Positions 53,140 through 60,897 of a DNA stretch of 64,000 bases are shown one piece after another; positions within the stretch are counted from its first letter, which is position 1, and every line of letters begins with the position of its first letter. Made by a program: the position numbers and the translations under genes. The stretch covers positions 186,001-250,000 of the forward strand of contig NZ_JBBEWC010000001.1 in NCBI RefSeq assembly GCF_037860775.1, read 5' to 3'. Source of the stretch: Emticicia soli (GTDB taxonomy: Bacteria; Bacteroidota; Bacteroidia; Cytophagales; Spirosomataceae). The notes under the pieces are model-generated. The model had not been told where the DNA came from, ran no database searches, and was given only the letters and a program-made list of their open reading frames with translations.

Positions 53140-54537
53140 ATGAAAAGATTCAATCATAAAATAGTAGTTATGGGAATCCTTATTACAAGTTTTCTTTCTT
53201 CTTGTAAGGATTCTTTCCTAGAACTATCTCCTTATACGCAAGTTCCGACTGACGCCGCAGTTGCAACAGAGGCCGATTTATTAGTGGCCCTAAGAGGAAC
53301 TTACGCACAATTGAGAAGTGTCAATTTATTCGGTCGTACGATTCCGGTTATCGGAGATTTAGGTGCTGACAACGTGTTTCTTTCATCAAGAAACTCAGGT
53401 AGATATTTTGCATTTGACCAATACGTAATCACAACCAACAATGCTGATTTCGATGGCTATTGGAACAATGCTTATACAGCTATCTTAAGAGCAAACAATA
53501 TCATCAATTCTAAATTGACTGAAAATGCAAACGTTAACCAGATTAAAGGTGAAGCTTATGCATTAAGAGCGTTATTGTACTTCAACTTGCTACGTAGCTT
53601 CTCAAAAGCTGGTGAGCCTGCAGCAGAAGGTGTTCCGATTGTTTTGGCTTACGACCCAACTCTGAAACCATCTCGTAATACTGTTCAGGAAGTTTTTACT
53701 CAGATCCAGGCTGACTTAGAGAAAGCTTATACTTCAATGAGCACTTACGAAGGCTCGGCAAGATTCTCTAAATATGCTGCTCGTGCTTTGGCCGCTAAAG
53801 TTAGCTTATACCAAGGCGACTACGAAAAAGCATTAACCTTTGCAAATGATGTAATCAACAATAGTGGCTTTACACTGTTGACTTCTGATAAAGTATTAGC
53901 TTACTGGGCTTCTCCGGCTTCAAATAGCAATACAGTTAAAAACGAAACATTGTTTGAAGTTTCAGCTGATGCTACATTGAACATCGGTACTGATGAGCTA
54001 GGTTATATCTACAATCAAGCTGGTTATGGCGACTTACTTGCAAACGAAGAACTATACAAATTGTACTCTGCAACTGATGTAAGAAAAGGACTAATTGTTA
54101 TTGGTTCAAGAGCACAAGCTGAAAACCCTGCATACATCGTAAATAAATACCAAAACGTATCAGGTGACAGAGACGACAAAAAAGTGCTTCGCTTGTCAGA
54201 TGTTTACTTGATTGCTGCTGAAGCTGCGGCTCGTACCAACAAAGAAACAGAAGCATTGCAACGCCTTAATGCTTTAATCTCTCAAAGAGATTCTGCTTTA
54301 GTTTATGCTTCATCTGGTGCTACTTTGATTGAAGATATTATCACTGAACGTAGAAAAGAATTAGCTTTTGAAGGCGATAGATTCTATGATTTGAATCGCT
54401 TGAAAAGAGACATCGTTCGTGTAGGCGGCAGATATCAACTAAGAGAAATTCCATTTACTAGTAACTTTAGAATTGGACCAATTCCTCAGGCTGAAAGAAA
54501 CGCTAATCCGAATATTTCGCAAAATCCTGGATATTAA
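53140..54537 (+). CDS. SusD/RagB-family surface lipoprotein (pair 3)
   Basis: 465 residues. Lipoprotein signal with Cys in ITSFLSSCKDSFLELS. N-terminal FLELSPYTQVPTDAAVATEA and helices AEALRALLYFNLLRSFSKAG-like (here GEAYALRALLYFNLLRSFSK) are typical of mainstream SusD/RagB; the C-terminal ITERRKELAFEGDRFYDLNR is the strongest hallmark. The end, PIPQAERNANPNISQNPGY, is the usual RagB/SusD finish. Binds ligand at the cell surface for the SusC above. Ends in a very strong terminator. Confidence 0.96.
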   Translation: MKRFNHKIVVMGILITSFLSSCKDSFLELSPYTQVPTDAAVATEADLLVALRGTYAQLRSVNLFGRTIPVIGDLGADNVFLSSRNSGRYFAFDQYVITTNNADFDGYWNNAYTAILRANNIINSKLTENANVNQIKGEAYALRALLYFNLLRSFSKAGEPAAEGVPIVLAYDPTLKPSRNTVQEVFTQIQADLEKAYTSMSTYEGSARFSKYAARALAAKVSLYQGDYEKALTFANDVINNSGFTLLTSDKVLAYWASPASNSNTVKNETLFEVSADATLNIGTDELGYIYNQAGYGDLLANEELYKLYSATDVRKGLIVIGSRAQAENPAYIVNKYQNVSGDRDDKKVLRLSDVYLIAAEAAARTNKETEALQRLNALISQRDSALVYASSGATLIEDIITERRKELAFEGDRFYDLNRLKRDIVRVGGRYQLREIPFTSNFRIGPIPQAERNANPNISQNPGY

Positions 54538-54556
54538 TCCGGATTTACGGATAAAG

Positions 54557-54590
54557 GCCCGACTTAAAGCTTTAAGTCGGGCTTTTTTAT
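54557..54590 (+). terminator. Intrinsic terminator of SusCD pair 3
   Basis: 12-bp GC-capped stem (54557-54568 with 54571-54582), then a run of T. The strongest terminator in the window. Confidence 0.93.
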
Positions 54591-54624
54591 ACCATCAGTA
54601 CCACAGCTATCGTTTTATCATCAT

Positions 54625-54632
54625 TATATTTG
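54625..54632 (+). promoter_or_regulatory. -7 box for the small secreted protein
   Basis: TATATTTG, 18 bases before the ATG at 54651; supports that ATG over a TTG at 54630. No TTG -33 at ideal spacing. Confidence 0.4.
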
Positions 54633-54650
54633 CTAAAAACCATTCTGATT

Positions 54651-55304
54651 ATGAAAAAAACTGTTTTATGTATTTCTCTTTTTATCGCTGCTCTTACTAC
54701 ACAGGCTCAGATTATGCAAGATGTAAACGGAAAACCGCTTATGTCGGGCAAATATGTTGATATTGTGGGCTCACCTTATATGTTTGAAGATTGGACCAAG
54801 GGCGAAGTAACATTAAGCGATGGAACTACGCATAAAGACCTTGACCTAAAATATGATCAAGTAGAAGGTGTTGTATTTTATAAAGGCAAAAACGGTGCAG
54901 ATATGGGCTTTACTACTGTTGTGAAGTCTTTTATACTTTATCCTAACAATGTGGCTATGAGTTTTACTCAGGCACCAGAAATAAAAGAAACTGAGAAAAA
55001 TGCCTATTTTGAAGTGTTGAACGAAGGCTCAAAAGCAAAGCTTCTGAAAAGAACAATGAAGGCAATAAGAGAAGGTAAATCTTATAGCTCGGCTACTACC
55101 ACCAGAACATTTGCCGAGAACACTAACTATTATCTACTAAAAGCAGATGGTACTTATACAAAAATTAAAAAGGATAAGAAAGCCCTTATAAGTGCATTGA
55201 GCGATAAGTCGGCTGAAGTAGAAAAATATATTAAAGACAACAAGACAAATTTTAAAGAAGATGCTTCTTTTGCCGCTGTAGTGGCCTATTATAATACGCT
55301 ATAA
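54651..55304 (+). CDS. Unrecognised secreted protein
   Basis: 217 residues. Signal peptide MKKTVLCISLFIAALTTQAQ; no further membrane segment and no lipobox, so probably periplasmic or secreted. The mature part starts with a beta-rich region (VNGKPLMSGKYVDIVGSPYM; GEVTLSDGTTHKDLDLKYD; EGVVFYKGKNGADMGFTTVV) and ends in a Lys-rich helix (KKDKKALISALSDKSAEVEK). I do not recognise a domain. Follows SusCD pair 3 but is separated from it by a strong terminator and has its own -7 box, so it is a separate unit. Confidence 0.8.
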   Translation: MKKTVLCISLFIAALTTQAQIMQDVNGKPLMSGKYVDIVGSPYMFEDWTKGEVTLSDGTTHKDLDLKYDQVEGVVFYKGKNGADMGFTTVVKSFILYPNNVAMSFTQAPEIKETEKNAYFEVLNEGSKAKLLKRTMKAIREGKSYSSATTTRTFAENTNYYLLKADGTYTKIKKDKKALISALSDKSAEVEKYIKDNKTNFKEDASFAAVVAYYNTL

Positions 55305-55310
55305 ATGAAC

Positions 55311-55331
55311 GAGGGGCCTGCTAAGCCCCTC
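55311..55331. terminator. Short GC-rich hairpin between convergent genes
   Basis: 7-bp stem GAGGGGC/GCCCCTC (55311-55317 with 55325-55331) and a 7-base loop, without a T-run. Sits between the secreted-protein stop and the cysteine desulfurase stop. Confidence 0.55.
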
Positions 55332-55340
55332 TCTTCTGTT

Positions 55341-56489
55341 TTAAGCTAATACATTTTTGGCGTAGATTTCGGTTAAAACATCTATTACTTTATCTACTTC
55401 TTCTTCAGTATTATACTTGCCGAACGAGAAGCGAACATTTCCTCTGCCCGGGTGTACATTTAAAGCACCTAATACATGTGAGCCTACATCTGTACCACTT
55501 GAACAGGCACTACCACCAGAGCACGAAATCTGAGCTATATCGAGGTTAAATAATAGCATATCGTTGTCTTCGCTAGGTGGAAAACTCACGCTAAGTACTG
55601 TATAAAGACTATTTTCTACATCGGCCGAATCTCCGTTAAATGTAACTCCTGGAATATTGGCTTTTAGCTTTTCAATCATTCGGCTCTTAAGCCGTGTAAT
55701 ATGGTTCTTGTGTGCTTCCATATCACGGTAGGCAATTTCAAGCGCTTTGGCCATTCCTACAATACCATATACATTTTCAGTACCGCCACGCATGTTGCGT
55801 TCCTGCGAGCCGCCATGAATAAACGGGTGTATTTTATTATTAGCGTTGATATACAAAAAGCCTACACCTTTAGGACCATGAAATTTATGAGCCGCACCTA
55901 CAATAAAATCTATACTCAGCTCTTGTAGATTATGGGTATAATGTCCCATTGTCTGCACCGTATCTGAGTGGAAGATTGCATTGTATTTCTTACAGATTTC
56001 GCTTACTTGTTTTAAATCTATCAGGTTACCAATTTCATTGTTGCCATGCATCAACGAAACCAGTGTACGAGGTTTGGTACTCAATAATTCTTCTAAATGA
56101 GCAACATCTACACGTCCTTTCTCATCGAGTTTTACATAGCTCAGCTCTATCACGCCTTGTTTTGCCAAATGCTCTAAGGTATGTAATACTGCGTGGTGTT
56201 CGGTAGGCGATGTGATAGCGTGTTTTAACTGATATGTATCAATACTACAAATAATAGCTGTGTTATCTGCCTCGGTTCCGCCAGAGGTAAAAAATATCTC
56301 TGAAGGAGATGCATTCAATAAATTTGCTATGTTTTTGCGAGCCCTTTCGATAGCCGAACGCACCTGACGACCGTGTGCATGAATAGAAGAAGGATTCCCG
56401 AAATTTTCTGTCATCAGGGGTAACATAGTCTGCAGAACCTCATCGTCAAGACGAGTCGTTGCTGCGTTATCTAAATAAATACGAGGCAT
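55341..56489 (-). CDS. Cysteine desulfurase (NifS/IscS-like)
   Basis: 382-residue class V aminotransferase-fold enzyme that takes sulfur from cysteine for iron-sulfur clusters or tRNA thiolation. Start MPRIYLDNAATTRLDDEVL; PLP-Lys in VGAAHKFHGPKGVGFLY; HSDTVQTMGHY; active-site Cys in CSGGSACSSGTDVGSHVL. The loop is of the group I (NifS/IscS) type. It is not beside iscU or suf genes here. A complete promoter (TTG-N20-TAATTTTG) lies just upstream and gives a leader of only about 12 bases. Confidence 0.94.
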   Translation of the reverse strand: MPRIYLDNAATTRLDDEVLQTMLPLMTENFGNPSSIHAHGRQVRSAIERARKNIANLLNASPSEIFFTSGGTEADNTAIICSIDTYQLKHAITSPTEHHAVLHTLEHLAKQGVIELSYVKLDEKGRVDVAHLEELLSTKPRTLVSLMHGNNEIGNLIDLKQVSEICKKYNAIFHSDTVQTMGHYTHNLQELSIDFIVGAAHKFHGPKGVGFLYINANNKIHPFIHGGSQERNMRGGTENVYGIVGMAKALEIAYRDMEAHKNHITRLKSRMIEKLKANIPGVTFNGDSADVENSLYTVLSVSFPPSEDNDMLLFNLDIAQISCSGGSACSSGTDVGSHVLGALNVHPGRGNVRFSFGKYNTEEEVDKVIDVLTEIYAKNVLA

Positions 56490-56507
56490 TATTTTATTTG
56501 GTTTTCA

Positions 56508-56538
56508 CAAAATTAACACTTGTTTTTGTATTGTACAA
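56508..56538 (-). promoter_or_regulatory. Predicted promoter of the cysteine desulfurase gene
   Basis: Minus strand: TTG (56538-56536), 20 bases, TAATTTTG (56515-56508). Transcript start about 56501, 12 bases before the ATG. Confidence 0.65.
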
Positions 56539-56595
56539 CCCACAATTTCAATAGACTAAGCAAATTTTATTTGGCAGAAAAATTATATTTGCCCA

Positions 56596-57063
56596 TTATA
56601 ACTCAACACTTACATTTCTTTTAAATGCAGCTCCAAAATCAATCATTGATTCTGTTTTTAGTACGCCATCAATATTATCTATTTTGTCATACAATACTTC
56701 TCTCATGTGTTCACTAGTTTTAGCAACAATGCGGGCATATAAAGTATATTGCCCGGTTATGTAATAACACTCTGTTACTTCTGGTATTTTTCTGAGTTCT
56801 TCAATAATGAGTTTTGAGTCTGAATCTTCTTTCAGAACTATCCCTGTAAAAGCACTCCATTCATATCCTAACTTACGTTCGTCTAAAATAATACCTGCAC
56901 CTTTCAAAATCCCGACTCGCTTCATGCGGGCAATCCGTTGATGCACCATTGTGTTCGAAATATTCAGATTTTTAGCAATTTCAGAGTATGGTTTCCTACC
57001 ATCTTTTTCTAGCTGAATCAAGATTTGCTTATCAAAATCATCAAGAAATTTTTCATTAATCAT
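56596..57063 (-). CDS. Lrp/AsnC-family transcription regulator
   Basis: 155 residues. N-terminal helix-turn-helix: LDDFDKQILIQLEKDGRKPY, then SEIAKNLNISNTMVHQRIAR; C-terminal RAM ligand/oligomer domain: ECYYITGQYTLYARIVAKTS. Lrp/AsnC proteins sense amino acids. It is divergent from the ornithine aminotransferase gene, with 146 bases between starts, so it probably controls that gene in response to an amino acid such as arginine or ornithine. This is inferred from position. Confidence 0.93.
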   Translation of the reverse strand: MINEKFLDDFDKQILIQLEKDGRKPYSEIAKNLNISNTMVHQRIARMKRVGILKGAGIILDERKLGYEWSAFTGIVLKEDSDSKLIIEELRKIPEVTECYYITGQYTLYARIVAKTSEHMREVLYDKIDNIDGVLKTESMIDFGAAFKRNVSVEL

Positions 57064-57209
57064 AAGTCAAAATATTCTTTTTTCACCTATTTTAAATAAT
57101 ATTTTACTCTAATATAAATAATAAAGTAAATACAACTCAAAACTTGTTTAAATAAAGTCATTTTAACATTTTTGCCGCATATACTACAGAAAAACTAAAT
57201 ACTATAACT

Positions 57210-58448
57210 ATGGTAGTAGATACTCATTTAAGCGAACAGCTAATTGAATTAGAAGAACGCTACGGAGCTCACAATTATCACCCGCTGTCGGTTGTTTTAG
57301 ATAAAGGCAAGGGTGTGTATGTGTGGGACATCGAAGGCAAACGTTATTATGATTTTTTATCGGCCTATTCAGCAGTTAATCAAGGGCATTGCCACCCTCG
57401 TCTTATCAATGCTTTGATTGAGCAGTCGCAGAAGCTGACACTTACCTCACGGGCATTTTATAATTCTATGTTGGGGCGTTTCGAAGAATACATTACCCAA
57501 TACTTTAGTTATGATAGGGTTTTACCTATGAATACAGGAGTAGAGGCTGTAGAAACCGCCATGAAGCTATGCCGCAAATGGGGGTATCAAGTAAAAGGGA
57601 TTCCAGAAAACAAGGCAAAGATCATTTTCGCAGGAGGTAATTTTCATGGCCGGACTTTATCTGTTATTTCGGCATCTACTGACCCTACCGCTCGCCAGGA
57701 CTTTGGACCATACATGACAGGCCTAGAACTTGTGCCTTACAATAACATAGAAGCGCTTGAAGAAGCCCTTATAAACGACCCTTACGTTGCAGGTTTCATT
57801 GTAGAACCTATACAAGGTGAGGCAGGTGTAGTTGTACCTGACGACAATTATTTACCAGAGGCTTATCGCTTATGCAAAGCAAGCAATGTGCTTTTTATTG
57901 CCGATGAAATACAGACAGGCATTGCCCGAACAGGCAAAATGCTAGCCTGCGACCACTATGATATACGCCCTGATATGGTGATATTAGGCAAAGCACTATC
58001 AGGAGGGGTATTGCCGGTATCGGCAGTGCTGGCTGATAATGAAATTATGCTTACGCTGAAACCCGGTGAGCATGGGTCTACTTATGGAGGAAACCCACTA
58101 GCTTGTGCCGTAGCTATGGAAGCATTAAAAGTAGTGAAAGATGAAAATCTGGCCCAGAATGCCGATAAATTAGGCCAACTGTTTCGTCAGGAAATACAGA
58201 AACTGGTAGATACTACCAGTATTGTTACACAGGTGCGTGGTAAAGGCTTATTGAATGCCATTCTGATTGATACCACTGAAGACTCTGACTTAGCGTGGGA
58301 TATTTGCCAGAAATTAAAAGATAATGGCCTGCTTGCAAAGCCTACGCATGGCAACAAAATACGCCTGGCACCGCCTTTGGTTATGACCGAGTCTCAGTTA
58401 TGGGATTGTATAGATATTATATCAGATACTATTAAAAGCTTTGAATAA
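57210..58448 (+). CDS. rocD: Ornithine--oxo-acid aminotransferase
   Basis: 412-residue class III PLP-dependent aminotransferase. YGAHNYHPLSVVLDKGKGVY at the start is characteristic of ornithine aminotransferase; then FLSAYSAVNQGHCHPRLINA, GNFHGRTLSVISAS, FIVEPIQGEAGVVVP, ADEIQTGIARTGKML, PLP-Lys in ILGKALSGGVLPVSAV and GSTYGGNPLACAVA. It moves the delta-amino group of ornithine to 2-oxoglutarate and links arginine breakdown to proline/glutamate. Divergent Lrp-type regulator next door. Alternative omega-aminotransferase activity is unlikely given the N-terminal match. Confidence 0.95.
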   Translation: MVVDTHLSEQLIELEERYGAHNYHPLSVVLDKGKGVYVWDIEGKRYYDFLSAYSAVNQGHCHPRLINALIEQSQKLTLTSRAFYNSMLGRFEEYITQYFSYDRVLPMNTGVEAVETAMKLCRKWGYQVKGIPENKAKIIFAGGNFHGRTLSVISASTDPTARQDFGPYMTGLELVPYNNIEALEEALINDPYVAGFIVEPIQGEAGVVVPDDNYLPEAYRLCKASNVLFIADEIQTGIARTGKMLACDHYDIRPDMVILGKALSGGVLPVSAVLADNEIMLTLKPGEHGSTYGGNPLACAVAMEALKVVKDENLAQNADKLGQLFRQEIQKLVDTTSIVTQVRGKGLLNAILIDTTEDSDLAWDICQKLKDNGLLAKPTHGNKIRLAPPLVMTESQLWDCIDIISDTIKSFE

Positions 58449-58468
58449 ACGCCTATACTAAAATTGTA

Positions 58469-59023
58469 CTAATACTCCCAGGTTTTGGGTATCTCCATTT
58501 GTCGGGCATAATAAGATGGTGCATAAGTATGCACTCTTTCTAATAGTTTGTTCACATCGCGCTCAAACTCTATGTAGTAATCTTCATGGAGTTTGGGTAA
58601 TTTTTTTAGCACGAACTCTGTTCGCTTGGCTATATAAAGTGCAACAGTATCCGACTTACTATTATACTTCTCCAGCAATTTTATCTGATTATCAAAGAAA
58701 GTATTCAGCAGATAAAGCGTGAGCTCTATCTCTCCATATTTATCTTTTGTTATTTTCACATGGTTGGTGATTCGGCCATTTAAATCTCTCATATCCATCA
58801 TCATCCAGCCGGGGGTATCGTGGTACATTTTTGAAACCCTTACAATACTCTTTCTTATTTCGTCTCTTCTGTCTTTCAGGAACGATTCATTCTCAAGCAA
58901 TTGATACTGCAATTGCTGCACAAGCAAATCGTTTTTAGCAATTAGCTTCAGAAGCATTTTATCCTTTTCTTTTGCAGCAAGACTCAGAATAGCTTTTTCG
59001 AGATCTTTGGGTATTTTCGACAT
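58469..59023 (-). CDS. Unrecognised Bacteroidetes helical protein
   Basis: 184 residues, cytoplasmic, no signal peptide or membrane segment. Charged and mostly helical, with LEKAILSLAAKEKDKMLLKL, then KDRRDEIRKSIVRVSKMYHD and TPGWMMMDMRDLNGRITNHV in the middle, and KTWEY at the end. I do not recognise a domain. The long central helices may dimerise. It converges with rocD, with 20 bases between stops, and lies downstream of the FKBP operon terminator, so it is probably its own unit. Function unknown. Confidence 0.82.
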   Translation of the reverse strand: MSKIPKDLEKAILSLAAKEKDKMLLKLIAKNDLLVQQLQYQLLENESFLKDRRDEIRKSIVRVSKMYHDTPGWMMMDMRDLNGRITNHVKITKDKYGEIELTLYLLNTFFDNQIKLLEKYNSKSDTVALYIAKRTEFVLKKLPKLHEDYYIEFERDVNKLLERVHTYAPSYYARQMEIPKTWEY

Positions 59024-59052
59024 GATTATAAATGATATTGATATTATAAAAC

Positions 59053-59085
59053 TATAAAGCCCCTGAAAAGTTCAGAGGCTTTATA
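59053..59085 (-). terminator. Terminator of the nrnA-FKBP-FKBP operon
   Basis: Stem of 9 + 5 bp around one C-A mismatch (59053-59067 with 59071-59085), 3-base loop, then a T-rich tract on the minus strand. Confidence 0.8.
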
Positions 59086-59106
59086 AATCTATATAAAAAC
59101 AATGTT

Positions 59107-60000
59107 TTATCGAGTACTTTTTACTTCTACTGTAAAGATTAAAGGTGCATATGGCGGTATTTTAAATAAGCCAGTTGTATTATCTGTAATACCCTGAGTT
59201 CCATAGCCAAGTGCAGACTTAAAAACTAAATTAGCTTTTTCACCAACTCTTAGTGCCTGTAAACCTTCTTCAAAGCCTTTTACTACAGTACCTCCGCCTA
59301 AATAAACAGTTAACTCGCCGGTATCAAATTGTTTGATATTGCTGGCAGTATAACCTGTATATTTTACAGTAACTGTTTGTCCGGCAGCTAGTTTGGTGCC
59401 AGTTGTTTCATTAAACTTAAGTACTTTTACGCCAGAAGCTGTTGTGTCAGACGATACAAAAACAGCACCACCAGTACCTGTTGCAATATACTCATCAATT
59501 TGTTGCTGTTCTGAACGGTATCTTAGTACTTCCAGATCAAAAACTATTACTGATTTAGCAGGAATCTTTCCATTACTTTGCGAACCATACGCCAGATAAG
59601 AAGGAATTAAAAATGTACCTCTTTCACCTTCTTTTAGTCTTGTAAAAGCATCTAATAATCCTTGTAAACCTATAGTACCTCCAAAAATAGACGATATTGG
59701 TTCATTTTTTAATCTTGAGCTGCTATCAATTCTTGTACCATCAAGTAAAGACATAACATAATGAAACTTTACTTCGTCACCCAAAGCTACATTTCTTCCG
59801 GCACTATTGGTTTTTGTAATCTGGTAATACATTCCATTATCATATTTTGTCATATTAAGGTTTTTACTGTTAATATAACTCAACATCTCCTGGTCATTTT
59901 GCTTAACGGTTTCTTCTAAATCATTAGCCAGAAAACCACCGCAAGAATTTAATAAAACCGAACTACAAACTAAAGCTAATCCAAGTACTATCTTTTTCAT
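59107..60000 (-). CDS. Lipoprotein with two FKBP-type peptidyl-prolyl isomerase domains (second of pair)
   Basis: 297 residues. Lipoprotein signal with Cys in CSSVLLNSCGGFLAND. Two FKBP domains: about 70-160 (GDEVKFHYVMSLLDGTRIDS; GLQGLLDAFTRLKEGERGTF; LIPSYLAYGSQ) and about 190-297 (GQTVTVKYTGYTASNIKQFD; VVKGFEEGLQALRVGEKANL; ALGYGTQGI; PPYAPLIFTVEV). Helps fold or maintain exported proteins in the periplasm. It follows another double-FKBP lipoprotein after 14 bases, so the two come from a tandem duplication and one operon with nrnA. Related Bacteroidetes lipoproteins include GldI of gliding motility; a link is possible but unproven. Confidence 0.93.
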   Translation of the reverse strand: MKKIVLGLALVCSSVLLNSCGGFLANDLEETVKQNDQEMLSYINSKNLNMTKYDNGMYYQITKTNSAGRNVALGDEVKFHYVMSLLDGTRIDSSSRLKNEPISSIFGGTIGLQGLLDAFTRLKEGERGTFLIPSYLAYGSQSNGKIPAKSVIVFDLEVLRYRSEQQQIDEYIATGTGGAVFVSSDTTASGVKVLKFNETTGTKLAAGQTVTVKYTGYTASNIKQFDTGELTVYLGGGTVVKGFEEGLQALRVGEKANLVFKSALGYGTQGITDNTTGLFKIPPYAPLIFTVEVKSTR

Positions 60001-60014
60001 TAGAATTAAATTAT

Positions 60015-60857
60015 TTATTTTACATCTATAACTTCCATTTCGAAAATTAATGGGCTGAATGGTGGGATAGGCCCGCTGCCTTGCTCACCATAAGCTAAGT
60101 TTGATGGAATAAAGAAAATGCTTTTTTCGCCTTTTTTCATCATCATAAGTGCTTGCTCCCAACCAGGTATTACTGCACCTTGTCCAACAGAAAATTCGAT
60201 TGGTTCTCTACCTACAGAGCTATCAAAAGTAGTTCCGTTTATTAGTTTACCTGTATAATCTACTTTGACGGATTTTCCTGCTGTAATGGTTGCACCACTA
60301 CCTTCTTTCAAAACGACACGATACATGCCATATTGTGTTTTGGTAGCATTTGGGAAGTTTTTCTGTGCATAATTTTCCATAACTTTTGCCTCATTATTTT
60401 TCTTCTCCTCTTGTGCTTTCTGGAACTCGGCCATTGTCTGAATAGATTTTATTTTTACAATAAATTTCATATCAGAACCTTTGGTAACTCCCGGAGGCAA
60501 TGGTTGTTGCACACGCATAAATAGTGAGTCGGCACTTACATACACAGTAGCACTATCGCCTGCCGAAAGGTGCGTAAGAGCGTTATCAAAAGACCCTTTA
60601 AATGCACCTTTTTGTACTGGCATTACAATTGGCTCTTTTCTTTTGTATGTATCGGTAAATACTGTGTCGTTCGGAGCTTTTATAACCAAGTCAAAAGTTA
60701 CAATATCGCCTTCTTTTGCTGTTGTTTTGCCATCTCCTTTCTCGTGGATCTGAAACTTAGAACCATCGGTTTCCTGAGTTACTTTAAACTCGTTGCAAGA
60801 GAAAAGCAAACTTGTTGCTGCTACAAGACCCAGTGAAGTTTTCAAAAATTTTGTCAT
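60015..60857 (-). CDS. Lipoprotein with two FKBP-type peptidyl-prolyl isomerase domains (first of pair)
   Basis: 280 residues. Lipoprotein signal with Cys in LVAATSLLFSCNEFK. FKBP domain 1 about 40-140 (GDIVTFDLVIKAPNDTVFTD; KGSFDNALTHLSAGDSATVY), a charged linker (EEKKNNEAKVMENYAQ), and FKBP domain 2 at the C-terminus (GKSVKVDYTGKLINGTTFDS; VIPGWEQALMMMKKGEKSIF; PSNLAYGEQGSGPIPPFSPL). The second domain keeps the aromatic active-site residues; the first is diverged and may bind substrates or chaperone only. Downstream of nrnA by 40 bases. Confidence 0.94.
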   Translation of the reverse strand: MTKFLKTSLGLVAATSLLFSCNEFKVTQETDGSKFQIHEKGDGKTTAKEGDIVTFDLVIKAPNDTVFTDTYKRKEPIVMPVQKGAFKGSFDNALTHLSAGDSATVYVSADSLFMRVQQPLPPGVTKGSDMKFIVKIKSIQTMAEFQKAQEEKKNNEAKVMENYAQKNFPNATKTQYGMYRVVLKEGSGATITAGKSVKVDYTGKLINGTTFDSSVGREPIEFSVGQGAVIPGWEQALMMMKKGEKSIFFIPSNLAYGEQGSGPIPPFSPLIFEMEVIDVK

Positions 60858-60897
60858 GAAATTTTATTAATTATAATGTATTACGTAATTGAGCTAT

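Noticed and set aside
54473..54760. 95-codon frame across the SusD 3 end, the terminator and the next gene start
   Set aside because: Crosses a strong terminator and two real genes in another frame.
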